A DNA stretch of 64,000 bases from Oncomelania hupensis (Eukaryota; Mollusca; Gastropoda; Littorinimorpha; Pomatiopsidae), in contig CM072515.1 of NCBI GenBank assembly GCA_036898135.1, forward strand, positions 48,443,534-48,507,533, given 5' to 3'. The position numbers and the translations under genes were made by a program. This document shows positions 44,301 through 53,745 of the stretch, piece by piece (the stretch's first letter is position 1; every line of letters begins with the position of its first letter). The notes beneath the pieces were generated by a model. It saw only the letters and a list, made by a program, of their open reading frames with translations, did no database searches and was not told the origin of the DNA.

Positions 44301-47300
44301 ATTTCTGTTCTGTATAAGTGGGCGTGGCAGCCTTGGTGGGGTTCGATTCTTCAGGACATTCTTGATCAGCTACTTCATAAGTAACACTATCATGACATGA
44401 GTAACAATCGCTGAACTTTCACTTTCACTAACAGCATCAGAGACACATTTTGACACTAGTCTGGGCTTTTTGCTGTGCCGATTTTCGTGGAAACTTCGCT
44501 TTCGTGGCCTTTTACCACGTGTTTTATTATCAGAAGGCATGTTTACTCACAACACCACAACAATTGCAGAAATATCAACTTTAGATCAAAACTTTCGCTA
44601 AAACTTGCTTACCGGAAATGTATTGAGGGAGCCAATAGCCTTATTATTTGTTTAGTGAGGGAGGAGCTCATTATTTTTATGCTGTATCAGGATACTGAAA
44701 CTGATGAAAAAAATTAACGATTTTCTAGGCAGGAAGTTGGAATTTTTTGCAGGAGGGTACCCTCCTATAAACTGAAATATCTAAAAAACTATTTCAGATA
44801 ATTACAAATGGTAAACTATGTAATAAAATACAGATATTCAGCAATATTAAACACCATTTTATTTTACAAATCTAAAAAAAGTGATTTTTGGTCAAAATCT
44901 AGTCAGTACTGGCCCCTTAAATAATTAGGTTTACATTATTATTTTATTCAAATATTGTTTGTTTTATTTTTTATTTTTTCACCATTTTTCAAGTTGATAT
45001 ATTTTTTTTACTGTTTTACTTAACTAGATAATAATTAGTAAATATGCTGATAACATGAATAATTTGTCTTTTTGTCATAAATGTGCACATTGCTTCATTA
45101 TGTATGTCAACACTACTGACAACAGTGTCTCGTGTAACAACCGTCACAATGTTTTTCAATATCAACATTTTGTATTACTTGACAATGTTTAAATGTGTTT
45201 TATTTTGAAATGTGATCTAAATGTTTTGGAAACAAACATATCTTAAATCATTAAAGCAAATCATAACATAGCCATGAAAACATTAAACAAGATTTGGTAC
45301 ATCTGACATGATCATGTTCATATACTGCTTTTTGATATTTCATTCACTTTGTTTTTTTTTAATTATTTTTTCTTTCAATTGTGGAAGCTTTATTAATTGT
45401 AATAGTTTTAAGTTACACATTTCTTCCATCTTTTAAATTATGGGCGATTGAGGATGTCAGTGTAACAACCGTCACGTTGTCAGTTTTTTTCACATACACG
45501 GCTTTATGTAAAAATTCCTTTAATGAGTTATCTTTTCATGCACATTTTCTTGAAGCCTATACATAAGACTTACAAAAAATGCAAATTATTATGTAATCAA
45601 AAACAATTTATTAAACTGCTTATACAACACGACCTTTTGGTACTTGCACATATGCAAATTTGCGTTATGATTAGAGATGTGTTAATTGCTTCACTAATTA
45701 TTTTTGTTGAAATATTGAGTTTGCAACAAGGTAATATCAACAAATACTACTCAAAATAATTGAAGGGCCACTCTCATATTTCATTTAGTTTAATTATTTT
45801 TTGTTGCTATCAATAATATCGCTTATATTGCTTATTTCAAAACATATCCTGTACAGTAACATTCAAGACAATCTTATTCTGACAAGTAATCACATGTGTG
45901 AGTTTTGAACTTTCTGTACTGAGTTGAAAAACAAACCCAATTTTTACAAAAAAATGACCCTAATTTACTGTTGTCTTGCTAATAAAGCAAAATTTTCAAC
46001 ATTAAAAAGTGATTTGCATGCTAAAGGCTTGCATTTTCTGAGTTCAGTTCAACAATCGGCGCTTTTTTTTGGGTATAAATGGCAGCGCTTTTGCTGCTTT
46101 TCTAACCATGCCCCCAAGGCGACGATTAACTGATGTGGATAGAGGCAGAGCTATTGCATGGCTTCAGGAAGGGGTGGGGGTGAGAGAAGTTGGCAGGCGG
46201 CTGGGAGTGTCCCACTCCGTTGTCCAAAGGATGCAGGAGCGCTTTAACAACACTGGAAGCGTCCAAGAACCAAGAAAGTCCGGATGCCCCCGCGTTACCA
46301 CTGCAAGACAAGACCATTTCATCACCCTGTCAGCTCTGAGGATGAGGTCCGCTACAGCAAACACCATCGGAAGACAGCTTCACGCAGCCAGCAATGTTAA
46401 CGTCAGCGACCAGATAATTCGCAACCGTCTACACGAGGCAAACCTGCGATCAAGACAACCAGCAGTACGGCCTTTGCTCACCCCAGCTCACCGTGCAGCG
46501 CGTTTAGCCTGGGCTCGGCGTCATTTGGTGTGGACTAGGCAACATTGGCCAAGGGTGCTCTTTACAGACGAGTCTCAGTTCTCCTTGTCTTTCAACGACC
46601 GTCGAGTGAATGTTTGGAGGCGTTTTGCTGATGCGACGGTGCGCGAGCATGACCGCTTCGGTGGTGGATCTGTCATGATGTGGGGTGGCTTCGCATTAAA
46701 CTTCAGAACACCCCTGCTCCAAATTCATGGCAACTTAAACGGTATTGGCTACAGGGATGGCGTCCTACAACCTAGGGTTCTCCCAGCTCTGCAGGCCATT
46801 GGGGAAGGTGCCATACTACAGGACGATAATGCCAGACCCCACCGAGCGCGTATCGTCAATGACTTCCTGCAGCAACAGCACGTCATAAGGATGGATTGGC
46901 CGGCTCGATCACCCGATTTGAACCCCATACAGGGTTCGCACAGTTTGTGAAAGTCTGTGAAAGTTTGTGAAAAACTAAAAAAATTATCTGGGCCCTGGAA
47001 AGTCTGTGAAATTCACGAAATTGGTCTTAGGTCTTTGAAAGTCTGTGAATTTCATGATGTTGAGAAAATCAGATTTCAGCAGTTGTATAAAGTCTAAGAA
47101 AAAAAAAATGAGTGATGAGGGTTTTTCCAGCGCTCCCACACTCCCGATGGCAACCTTGTTGATTTCGCCATTTTTTGGGTCGCTAGGTAACACAGCTTCT
47201 TACTTTGAAGAGTTATTTCCCTTGAACTCCCAGCAAGGTGGATGTTGGATTTGCAGCCAAAAGGAGCATGCTCTCTAAAGAAGCATCTGACCGCCAAAGG

Positions 47301-50224
47301 TTCAAATTCCGAATGGACTGTCAAGTCTTCATCAAAGCATTAGTGAAAAAGTTGCTTGATAAAGCTCCTATCAAGTATGCCCTTGTCAGGAATCTTTCTT
47401 GGCTCAACCCCTGCAAGATTGTATCTGCTGTTCCTAAGGACCGGACCCATGCTGGAACACAGTTGGAGAATGCACTACACATCTTGGTTGATGCAAAACG
47501 AGTGAGAGAAGAGAAGTGTGACATTATCAGAAGGCAGTATGTAAAACTGTGTGAGACAGTTGTTTTAAATGAAAGTGCGTCTGAGGCATTCAGGTCCTTC
47601 AACTACAAGATGGACAGACTGGATGAACTGTTCTATGGTGAACTTCATCAAAAAGAAGAATTCAGAGAGCTGTGGGCAGTTATACAAATGCTTCTACTCC
47701 TATCTCACAGCCAGGCTGCTGTTGAGCGAGGTTTCAGTGTGCATAAACAGACAACAGTTGAAAACTTGAGCAAACAAAGTCTGGTCGGCAGACGACTGAT
47801 CTACCAGGCAGTGAGGTCAGCTGGAGGACCCTTGTCAGTGCCAGTAACAAAGGATCTTCTCTGTTCTGCTTCTGGTGCCAGACGAAAATATGAAGAATAC
47901 TTGGAGCAGCAGAGAAAGGAAGATGAGAAGAAGAAGATGGCAAAGAAAAGAAAGGCTTTTGATGAAGAGGTGGAGGCACTCAAGACCAAGAGCAAGCAAC
48001 TCAGACTGGATATTGCTTCTCTGGACGAATCTGCAAATTCCAAGGCAGAAGCTGCAGAAAAGCTGGGGAAACTGGCTCTGATATCAGAGTCCAACGCTCT
48101 TAGAAGAAGGGCACAAGAAAAGGCTGCTCAGTTGAAGGAGAATGAAAAACTTGTTGAAGAAAAAGTTTCCCTTTCCTCTTCAATATCTTAAATCAATGGA
48201 AAAATCTTTGTCCTTGTTGCTGACTTTGACTTTTAAGTAAAACCTGTCACACATAATATAATTTGCAACATTTCTTTTTCAATTTATAATATTAAGCAGT
48301 GTTGAATTGAACGTTTTGGTTATTGGCGGAAGGTCTGAAATACAAGCCGACCTAAGACAAAGTCTCTTTACTTGCAGGTATATAAAGTAATTTGTGTTGA
48401 TCAGTACATTTGTCCCGTCAGTGCACATTTAGTATCTGTTTTGGACTTGGTCGTTTGGCTTCTCCAGGGTTGTGGAAAAGTTTGTGAAAAGTTTGTGAAT
48501 TTTACAAGGTGTGAACTGTACGAACCCTGCCATAGAACATCTCTGGGAAGTCTTGGGTCGACAGACACGGGCAAACCTCCCTCCATGAGCTAACCTTGAA
48601 GTTTTGGCCCAAGTTCTCCAGCAAGAGTGGTTGGCCATCCCAGGAAACATCCTCCATAACCTGATACGGTCCATGAGACAACGATGCCAAGACTGCATTG
48701 ATGCAAACGGTGGCCACACCTGATACTGACTCTATAGATTTTTGGTTTCTAAAGTTTTGATTTTGTAAATGAGGGGTATGTCCAGTTAAATTGAATTTAC
48801 TCGAATTTTAAGCGACTGATGTCTAAAATCTTTTTTGTTATTGATGCAGAAATGATTGCAATAAAATATGATGAACTAATAAATTGAATTCGTGTTTCTG
48901 ATTTAAAGAGTGTCCAAGTGGCCCTTATATTATTTTGAGTAGTATATATATATATGATCTGTTCACTACAAAGTGATATTGGACAACTAAAAACTTAAAC
49001 AAATTAATAAAATAAAAAAAATTAAAAAGCATAACAATTTGTACAAATCAGTTTTCATAATAATACTAACAACTATAATACAAAATGTTTTAAGGTCATC
49101 CTCTGATATAAGAATTCCTTTATTTGTGTACATTGCTGTTAAAATTGTTCAGTCAAAAAGTATATGATGAACTCAAATATTTTATGAGCAGATTCTTTGT
49201 GTTCTTTTAGTCACCTTTTAGTTTTACAGTACTTAATTATTTATGTAATAAGTGATTACTCTGACAACTGGTGCTAATGCTAACTAGTAGAACTTTAAGG
49301 TAAACATGTGACTATGTTCTATGTACAGGTGTTGTTCTGGGACCAGGCGCTGAATCGCAGTCTGAAAGACCATGAGGCGCAGAATGCTGGCAACAACCTC
49401 AAGCCTTTTGCCACCACGGACCTACCCCCGCGAGGTCTAGCTGTCACACGTGACAACCATCTGGTCATTTGCACAGCCGAGGACCCACCCAAGAAAGAGG
49501 GGGAACCCAGTGGGGGGAACTGCATCGTGCTGATGACGATGAGGGGAGATGAGATTCGGCGAAAAGTGATGGCCTCTGGCCCCGCCCCCAACAATCAGTA
49601 CTTTCCTAGGTGAGTGACCTTCACCAGCATGCTTGGTTCAACCTGTTTATCTCACCATTATATTTGTATCGTTGTGTCAAATGTTTATCACTCTCATTCA
49701 GTATAGTTGCCATAGTTTTTCTTTTTGTTTTCTGATAACTTAATAGTGATTATAAATTGATCAAAATTTATCTTAAAATAAATTTTGCATCGTCATCTTT
49801 GTCATCAACATTGGTGTTTGCTTTCAGGTACGTGACTGTCAACATCAATGACGATGTGTGCGTGACGGATGACAAACAACAAGCCATCCACATACTGAGC
49901 CGAAATCTTGATCCCATAAACATTATCAAGAACCCCTATGACAATGACAGCCTCAACAGAAACTTCTGCCCTATGGGGATCTGTCATGACAGCTTCGGCC
50001 GACTCATCGTTGCCGATTCCAACAATCATTGCATTCTGCGATTGGTGGTGGAGGAGGTGGCAGGCAGCCAGCAGGTAGAAGTCATTCTGAAAGACAAGCA
50101 GGATGGGGTGAAGGATCTGAGTTATCCCACCTTGGTAGCTCTGGGCCCGGGGCCCAGATTGTGGGTGGTGTGTCGCAGCAATATCCATGTTTTCGACTAC
50201 ATGGATGAAGAGAGAGCTGCGTAA
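39960..50224 (+). CDS. RING/B-box/coiled-coil protein, TRIM-NHL-like, four coding exons
   Basis: Exons 39960-41342, 41694-41927, 49329-49609 and 49828-50224 join in phase 0, 0 and 2 to a 764-aa protein. A C3HC4 RING (CPICLQDL ... CYHIFCSNC ... CPLDTC) lies near residues 40-90, a B-box-like zinc module (CLECKLNVCDGC) near 120-165, a second B-box (CPIPEH ... CIVCQEPICSKC ... EHRDH) near 215-255, and a coiled coil at about 260-400. The C-terminal 300 residues contain repeats such as PRGLAVTRDNHLVIC and GICHDSFGRLIVADSNNHCI, which fit NHL beta-propeller blades. Such proteins act as cytosolic E3 ubiquitin ligases, often with RNA or substrate binding by the propeller. The ATG at 39960 is the first in-frame Met, and an acceptor-like ttcag lies 24 bp upstream, so an upstream non-coding or coding exon is possible. 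Orthology is not resolved. Confidence 0.85.
41694..41927 (+). CDS. TRIM-like gene exon 2 (first propeller part)
   Basis: Acceptor caacag, 78 codons starting ADDELLLFYSILP and ending HRNVKRE, donor gtgaga. Both boundaries are phase 0. Confidence 0.85.
41928..43575. other. TRIM intron 2, proximal part
   Basis: AT-rich intron sequence. A short Kozak-like ATG segment near 43136 (MAAILAEGNLREKR) is followed quickly by a stop. Copies of ACCGTCAC appear from 43217 onward. No coding feature supported. Confidence 0.4.
43576..44917. mobile_element. Uncharacterised TIR element, 1342 bp, with TAAAT target duplication
   Basis: Perfect 17-bp inverted ends AGGGGCCAGTACTGACT (43576-43592 and complement 44901-44917), flanked by identical TAAAT (43571-43575 and 44918-44922). 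On the minus strand an ATG at 44541 opens MPSDNKTRGKRPRKRSFHEN, a basic start of the kind seen on some transposase-associated proteins. The frame closes after roughly 60 codons. Superfamily unknown; non-autonomous in its present form. Confidence 0.8.
44923..45744. other. TRIM intron 2, AT-rich
   Basis: Contains two phrases GTAACAACCGTCAC (about 45137 and 45463). No coding motif. Confidence 0.4.
46930..48529 (+). mobile_element. hAT-like DNA transposon (1600 bp) inside the Tc1 element
   Basis: Inverted ends CAGGGTTCG(C/T)ACAGTT, flanked by an exact 5-bp duplication CCATA (46925-46929 and 48530-48534). The 5-bp size is confirmed by the Tc1 reading frame, which is restored on removal. Copies of AGT(T/C)TGTGAA lie just inside both ends (46942-47050 and 48478-48500), probably transposase-binding sites. 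Typical hAT elements make 8-bp duplications. Confidence 0.93.
47238..48191 (+). CDS. C-terminal half of a hAT-superfamily transposase
   Basis: 317-codon open frame. Residues about 130-185 include EELWAVIQML-like and SHSQAAVERGFSVHKQ, followed by a conserved helix region, matching the hAT C-terminal dimerisation domain. After this comes a Lys/Glu-rich coiled-coil tail from about residue 210. The N-terminal zinc finger and the first catalytic Asp are missing, so the element is internally deleted at its 5' side. The frame is open from 47238 through to its stop, so it may be recent or under constraint. The first codon is uncertain. Confidence 0.75.
   Translation: MDVGFAAKRSMLSKEASDRQRFKFRMDCQVFIKALVKKLLDKAPIKYALVRNLSWLNPCKIVSAVPKDRTHAGTQLENALHILVDAKRVREEKCDIIRRQYVKLCETVVLNESASEAFRSFNYKMDRLDELFYGELHQKEEFRELWAVIQMLLLLSHSQAAVERGFSVHKQTTVENLSKQSLVGRRLIYQAVRSAGGPLSVPVTKDLLCSASGARRKYEEYLEQQRKEDEKKKMAKKRKAFDEEVEALKTKSKQLRLDIASLDESANSKAEAAEKLGKLALISESNALRRRAQEKAAQLKENEKLVEEKVSLSSSIS
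48945..49328. other. TRIM intron 2, distal part
   Basis: AT-rich intron. No other feature. Confidence 0.4.
49329..49609 (+). CDS. TRIM-like gene exon 3
   Basis: Acceptor tgtacag, starts VLFWDQALNRSL, ends in a split Arg codon before donor gtgagt. Separated from exon 2 by a 7.4-kb intron full of DNA transposons. Confidence 0.87.
49828..50224 (+). CDS. TRIM-like gene exon 4 (last exon)
   Basis: Acceptor tttcag completes the Arg codon, then YVTVNINDDVCV and NHL-like blades to YMDEERAA and TAA (50222-50224). Confidence 0.88.
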
Positions 50225-50352
50225 CTTCACTGTACAAAATATACCTGCTAAACCTAGCCACTCAAAGAATAGACCCTTTTGCCTTCTGAACCGTTATGGG
50301 ATATGCATGGATGGGACTGGAATATTGATTGAATCCTGAAATTTGGAAGTGA

Positions 50353-50410
50353 TGGTCTGGGAGGCCGCAGTAGGCCCCCAGTTTTGTCCAGGGGCAACGC
50401 CGAAGGATTT
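50353..50410. repeat. GC-rich dispersed signature, copy 1
   Basis: GGTCTGGGAGGCCGCAGTAG then GCCCCCAG and GTCCAGGGGCAACGCC. The same phrase order occurs at 54250-54330, each time next to transposase-like or exon-like minus-strand frames. It overlaps the TRIM 3' UTR. Confidence 0.6.
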
Positions 50411-50426
50411 GTATGATTTGTAAGGA

Positions 50427-50432
50427 AATAAA
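50427..50432 (+). promoter_or_regulatory. Probable polyadenylation signal of the TRIM-like gene
   Basis: AATAAA about 200 bases after the stop codon, in a non-coding stretch. Confidence 0.5.
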
Positions 50433-50518
50433 ACGTCATCACAATCAATCTAGCAACAATTTCATCAACAGTATAGTCAAATGAGAAAAAATCCAAGAAA
50501 TAATATTTGTAACCAAAA

Positions 50519-50905
50519 TTAAGCCATGAATTTTTGAGTCAGCATGTATAGGTGACTGTTTTCCTGCATGTGAACATGTTTGCCAATGCCAGTGTCCTTG
50601 GCAAGCTCCTTGACCACTTCTATCAGGTTGGATCCAAGCGATCGAGGTAGAGCATGTTCTACAATGAACCCACACACAATAGCCTTCAGAGCAGCTGTTC
50701 TGTTTGTCATCGACAATGAAGCGATCAGTCTGTTTGGCATTGACAACGAAGCAATCACTTCTGCTGCCCCGGGCAAAGTCTGGGTTAACTGACAAGCAGC
50801 TGTAAGCAGATTGAGCATGTTTTGCCTCTGGTGTGGCAAGTCAAAGTCTTCTTTCCAATTGATCCATACTACAAACAATGCAGAAAACTGCTCCTGGAGC
50901 ATTGA
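50519..50905 (-). pseudogene. hAT-transposase-like fragment (minus strand)
   Basis: 127 codons open to TAA. The part AALKAIVCGFIVEHALPRSL and the following helices with SHLYMLTQKF resemble the region just after the zinc finger in BED-type hAT transposases. It includes a short internal duplication, IASLSM-x-NR twice in a row. It abuts the inverted end at 50906. A host exon cannot be excluded. Confidence 0.4.
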
Positions 50906-51414
50906 CAGGTCTGCCTACCCACAAATCTCAATTTCCTTACTATCTGAAGTAAAAAATTCAAATTTCCTTATTGAATTTCAGATTTCCTTATTCAGCCTTT
51001 CGGCAAGTTATGTCAATGGTTTACACTCATTGTTTCAGCTAAAGAGTTAGTTGTTAATGCAGCCATTTCTTTAACCATTGCAGTTCCTTTGCTTCTCCCA
51101 CAACTTATTTTCTTAGCTATTTTTGAATCAGGGAGGTTTTTGCACAGTCCTTTTCAAAGTTTATCTAATGCAGACATTGGTTGATTCATTTCAAAGTTCA
51201 GTTGAGTTGACACAGGCTGAGAGAGTTTAAAAAAACAACTATAAATGGATTTGTTAGCGAGAATTTCCTTCTTTTTCTCATATGACATAACAACGCTTAC
51301 TGTCCCTAATTTCCGTTGCACAATAACCAATTTACGAATTTTCTGGAACACTCTTATCATTTTTTCAAATTTCCGTAACAAAATACGGAAATTCCGGAAC
51401 GGTAGGCAGCTCTG
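50906..51414 (-). mobile_element. hAT-like fragment alpha with CAGGTCTGCCTACC ends
   Basis: Left end CAGGTCTGCCTACC (50906-50919) and right end GGTAGGCAGCTCTG (51401-51414) are imperfect inverted partners. Its minus strand encodes LPDSKIAKKISCGRSKGTAM, a segment found after the zinc finger in BED-type hAT transposases. No matching 8-bp flanks. Confidence 0.6.
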
Positions 51415-52384
51415 CAGACCTGCCTACCGTTACGGATTTTTCCGTATTTTTACGGATTTGAGACCTAGAATATGAAAATACGCAAAGGTCTTAAAAAATA
51501 CGAATTTTGCCACCTTTTTTTTTGTTTTTTTTGTGTGTGTGGTAATAAGACGTTTGTTTTGGGTTTTAAGACATTTCACAAGGCGCCATACTGCGCGCCA
51601 TACTTATGTCAGAAACAATTGAAACTTTTCATTGTCAGAGATTAGTACATTAAGTTCAACCATGTCTGCCATGGGTGCCGAGAAAAGAAAAATAAGAAGA
51701 GCCCATGAAACTGATGATGAATTGGATGAAGCGTCAACGTCAGTTTCAAAGGAGAAAAAGCCTAAACGACAGCAGACATTCTTGTCTTCGTACACTGATG
51801 AGTGGCAGTTTCTTGTGCAGTCTAAGAAGGGGCCGACATTCGTCCACTGCTTGGCGTGTTTCAGAGATTTTAGTTGTGATCACGGTGGACGTAGTGACGA
51901 AGACAGTTTGCATATAATTTTTCCCAGTCAGTTACTGTAAATAATTTATTTTGTAGCAAAGAACCAGACAGGCTCAAGAGCTGCTATAGCCAGCAGCTGA
52001 AGGAAAACAATGTTGACATTTTTGCCCATCATATAAATTACTTAGTCCTTCACTATAGATAAATTATTTTTTTGTTTCCAAATCCAATTTAATTTTTTAT
52101 CAACTGAATTTTTGCTCTCTAGCAATGACAGTTTTGCGCTTGTTCGGTAGTCAATAAGTAAATAAATCGGGGAACAGTGTATTTAAGGAATCAGTTTGAT
52201 TTTTTTTTTTTTTTATGCAGTGATTACTTTCTTCTTTACCTTCACTAAGTTACATTTACAATTGTTAAATTCCTACTTGCAAATGCGTCGATTCGCCGAG
52301 AGTGAAAATATGAATTTTGGTCCCAGAATACCACATTTTGCCAGTCAGAATATGAAAACTGAAAATCTGAGGTAGGCAGGTCTG
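51415..52384 (+). mobile_element. hAT-like fragment beta, abutting alpha head to tail
   Basis: Perfect 14-bp ends CAGACCTGCCTACC (51415-51428) and complement (52371-52384). It begins at the base after fragment alpha ends. Contains the zinc-finger ORF at 51662-51940 on the plus strand, while alpha carries its transposase segment on the minus strand, so the composite is rearranged. Confidence 0.7.
51662..51940 (+). CDS. BED-type zinc finger N-terminus of a hAT transposase (truncated)
   Basis: 92 codons from MSAMGAEKRKIRR. A Lys-rich start is followed by FLSSYTDEWQFLVQSKKG and the finger Cys pair in VHCLACFRDFSCDHGGRSDE; the His pair expected next is missing because the frame ends at SQLL. Likely a start exon whose downstream part was deleted. 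Confidence 0.6.
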   Translation: MSAMGAEKRKIRRAHETDDELDEASTSVSKEKKPKRQQTFLSSYTDEWQFLVQSKKGPTFVHCLACFRDFSCDHGGRSDEDSLHIIFPSQLL

Positions 52385-52659
52385 CGGTAGAGGTAAAAAC
52401 AAGACTGTGGAACCATAAACTGGAAGTTCAGGAAATTTATAGTACACAATATTCTCAGTCGAACCGACCTAATAAAAAATATATATGTATTTTAAAACAT
52501 AATTAAAAACACACACACAAAAATTAAATTAAACTTTTTAAAAATACAAAACAAAACAAAATTCCGGAGTTCTGGTATAAACCGGAAGAATCGCATCCAT
52601 GGGTATGATAAAATTGCAGCAAAAATCAAAAGATAGCTAAAAAAAAATTTTGGTTGATC

Positions 52660-52690
52660 GATTGAGATGACCTTTGAGTTACTGGATAGG
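52660..52690 (+). mobile_element. RTE 3' tail remnant
   Basis: GATGACCTTTGAGTTACTGG followed by ATAGG is the 3' end of the RTE family. The GGATA-like repeat resumes at 53719-53745, so the next element inserted into this tail. Confidence 0.7.
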
Positions 52691-52873
52691 ATCACAAGTA
52701 TATCAACTAACAAGTTAGTATCTCGTATTGTCCCCAGTCGACGTGCGGTGGTCCCGTTGCCCTTGGTTTTAGCCACAAGGTGAGACGAGGATATCCCAAA
52801 CCTACAAATAGAATAGAGAATTCTGGGAAATCTGTTCAAGGGAAGTAACTGATAACTAGCTACGGTTGAAGTC

Positions 52874-53014
52874 ATGGTCGCCATTTCTCGCGAAGATGTG
52901 CTGGCTGAAATTAAACGAAAGTTGGGAGAGGAACTGCATATTTCTGGTAGTGAACAAAGGCTTTGCTCAATTATCAAAGGAGAACACGATGGATTTATAG
53001 AAACATGCACACAT
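52874..53014 (+). CDS. Exon-like ORF from the left end of the TIR element
   Basis: 47 codons, MVAISREDVLAEIKRKLGEE through GFIETCTH, then donor gtatgt. ATG context is GTCATGG. Amphipathic and protein-like; family unknown. No acceptor-linked second exon found inside the element. Confidence 0.35.
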
Positions 53015-53297
53015 GTATGTGAGCTCAGTGCAGGCGATCGTGAGTCTCAGTGAACGATTGTTCGCCATTGTCATTGAGTCAGCTGCTCAGATCGCTTCTA
53101 TGTGATGGTTCATTTATCGCTTGAATCACACTGTATAATGCACATGAAAGTTCTGTCAAAGATATGATGATTTGAGCATATGTTCGATTCCGTACCGATT
53201 GGAAGGTGGGGTGGAAAAATTCAATCATGGTGATGATCAATCCTGTTTTGCAATGGTGGTTAGGCCTACTTTATTGTGTATGCTCACGGGTACTTAC

Positions 53298-53484
53298 CTT
53301 TTGTAGTTTGTGTGCTTTTTGTTCTGTCGGCCTTGAGTGTTTGCATCGCCTTGGCTCGTTGTACTTTGTTGTGGTCTCGCTCTCTTTTGATTTTTGAAAG
53401 CAAATTCAAATTGCATTGTTTTCCAGCAGCATGCGAGGTCAAATTAGACGAATTCAGATCTAACCAATCTTCTTGTGACGCCAT
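53298..53484 (-). CDS. Exon-like ORF from the right end of the TIR element
   Basis: 62 codons plus one base, MASQEDWLDLNSSNLTSHAA through KSTQTTKG, then donor gtaagt. ATG context ACAATGG. Lys/Arg-rich second half. Family unknown. Confidence 0.4.
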
Positions 53485-53745
53485 TGTGCGTGTGTCTCGT
53501 GTGCCATGTACCAATCGCGAAGAGTCCTGCCGACGTCATTTCAGAAAAAGATTTCCCTACCCATAATTCCCCGGGGTTTTGAAGTTTCTAAAAAATTATT
53601 TTAGGCCGACGACGCTCTATGGAGCGCAAAGCATGTAAAGGGAAGCAACCGGTTGTACGCACACGTCGACAGAGACATAGAAGGGAGATACTAACTTGTT
53701 AGTTGATATACTTGTGATAGGATAGAATGGGATTGATAGGAGATA

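Larger units (their letters stand above)
46108..48723 (+). pseudogene. Tc1 transposase (DD34E), split by insertion
   Basis: ATG at 46108. An N-terminal paired-like HTH (RAIAWLQEGVGVREVGRRLG ... SHSVVQRM) is followed by an RPLLTPAHRAARLAWARRH region, TDESQFSL (first Asp), and LQDDNARPHRA (second Asp). Joining across the insertion, NPIEHLWE gives the Glu 34 residues after the second Asp. The hAT-like element entered one codon before this catalytic Glu. The 3' part also has a TGA (after NLPP), a likely CpG transition. The protein otherwise looks well preserved, so the insertion may be what killed it. Confidence 0.92.
45747..48942 (+). mobile_element. Tc1 transposon, interrupted by a hAT-like element
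   Basis: Inverted ends start CTACTCAAAATAAT and continue AAGGGCCAC with one two-base mismatch; TA flanks both sides (45745-45746, 48943-48944). Without the 1.6-kb insertion and its 5-bp duplication the element is about 1.59 kb, a normal Tc1 length. It sits in TRIM intron 2 in the same orientation as the gene. Confidence 0.93.
52691..53718. mobile_element. Uncharacterised TIR element, 1028 bp, two inward-facing exon-like ORFs
   Basis: Perfect 34-bp inverted ends, starting ATCACAAGTATATCAAC at 52691 and ending at 53718, with further partial symmetry inside (GTCGAC region). The target was the GGATA tail of an RTE, so the duplication is ambiguous (AGG, or ATAGGAT if the ends are two bases shorter). 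From the left end a plus-strand ORF and from the right end a minus-strand ORF each run from a good ATG to a consensus donor and stop being coding there. No transposase motif recognised. Confidence 0.75.

Noticed and set aside
50909..52384. Single intact hAT transposon
   Set aside because: Coding parts are in opposite orientation and the outer flanks (AGCATTGA and CGGTAGAG) are not a target duplication.
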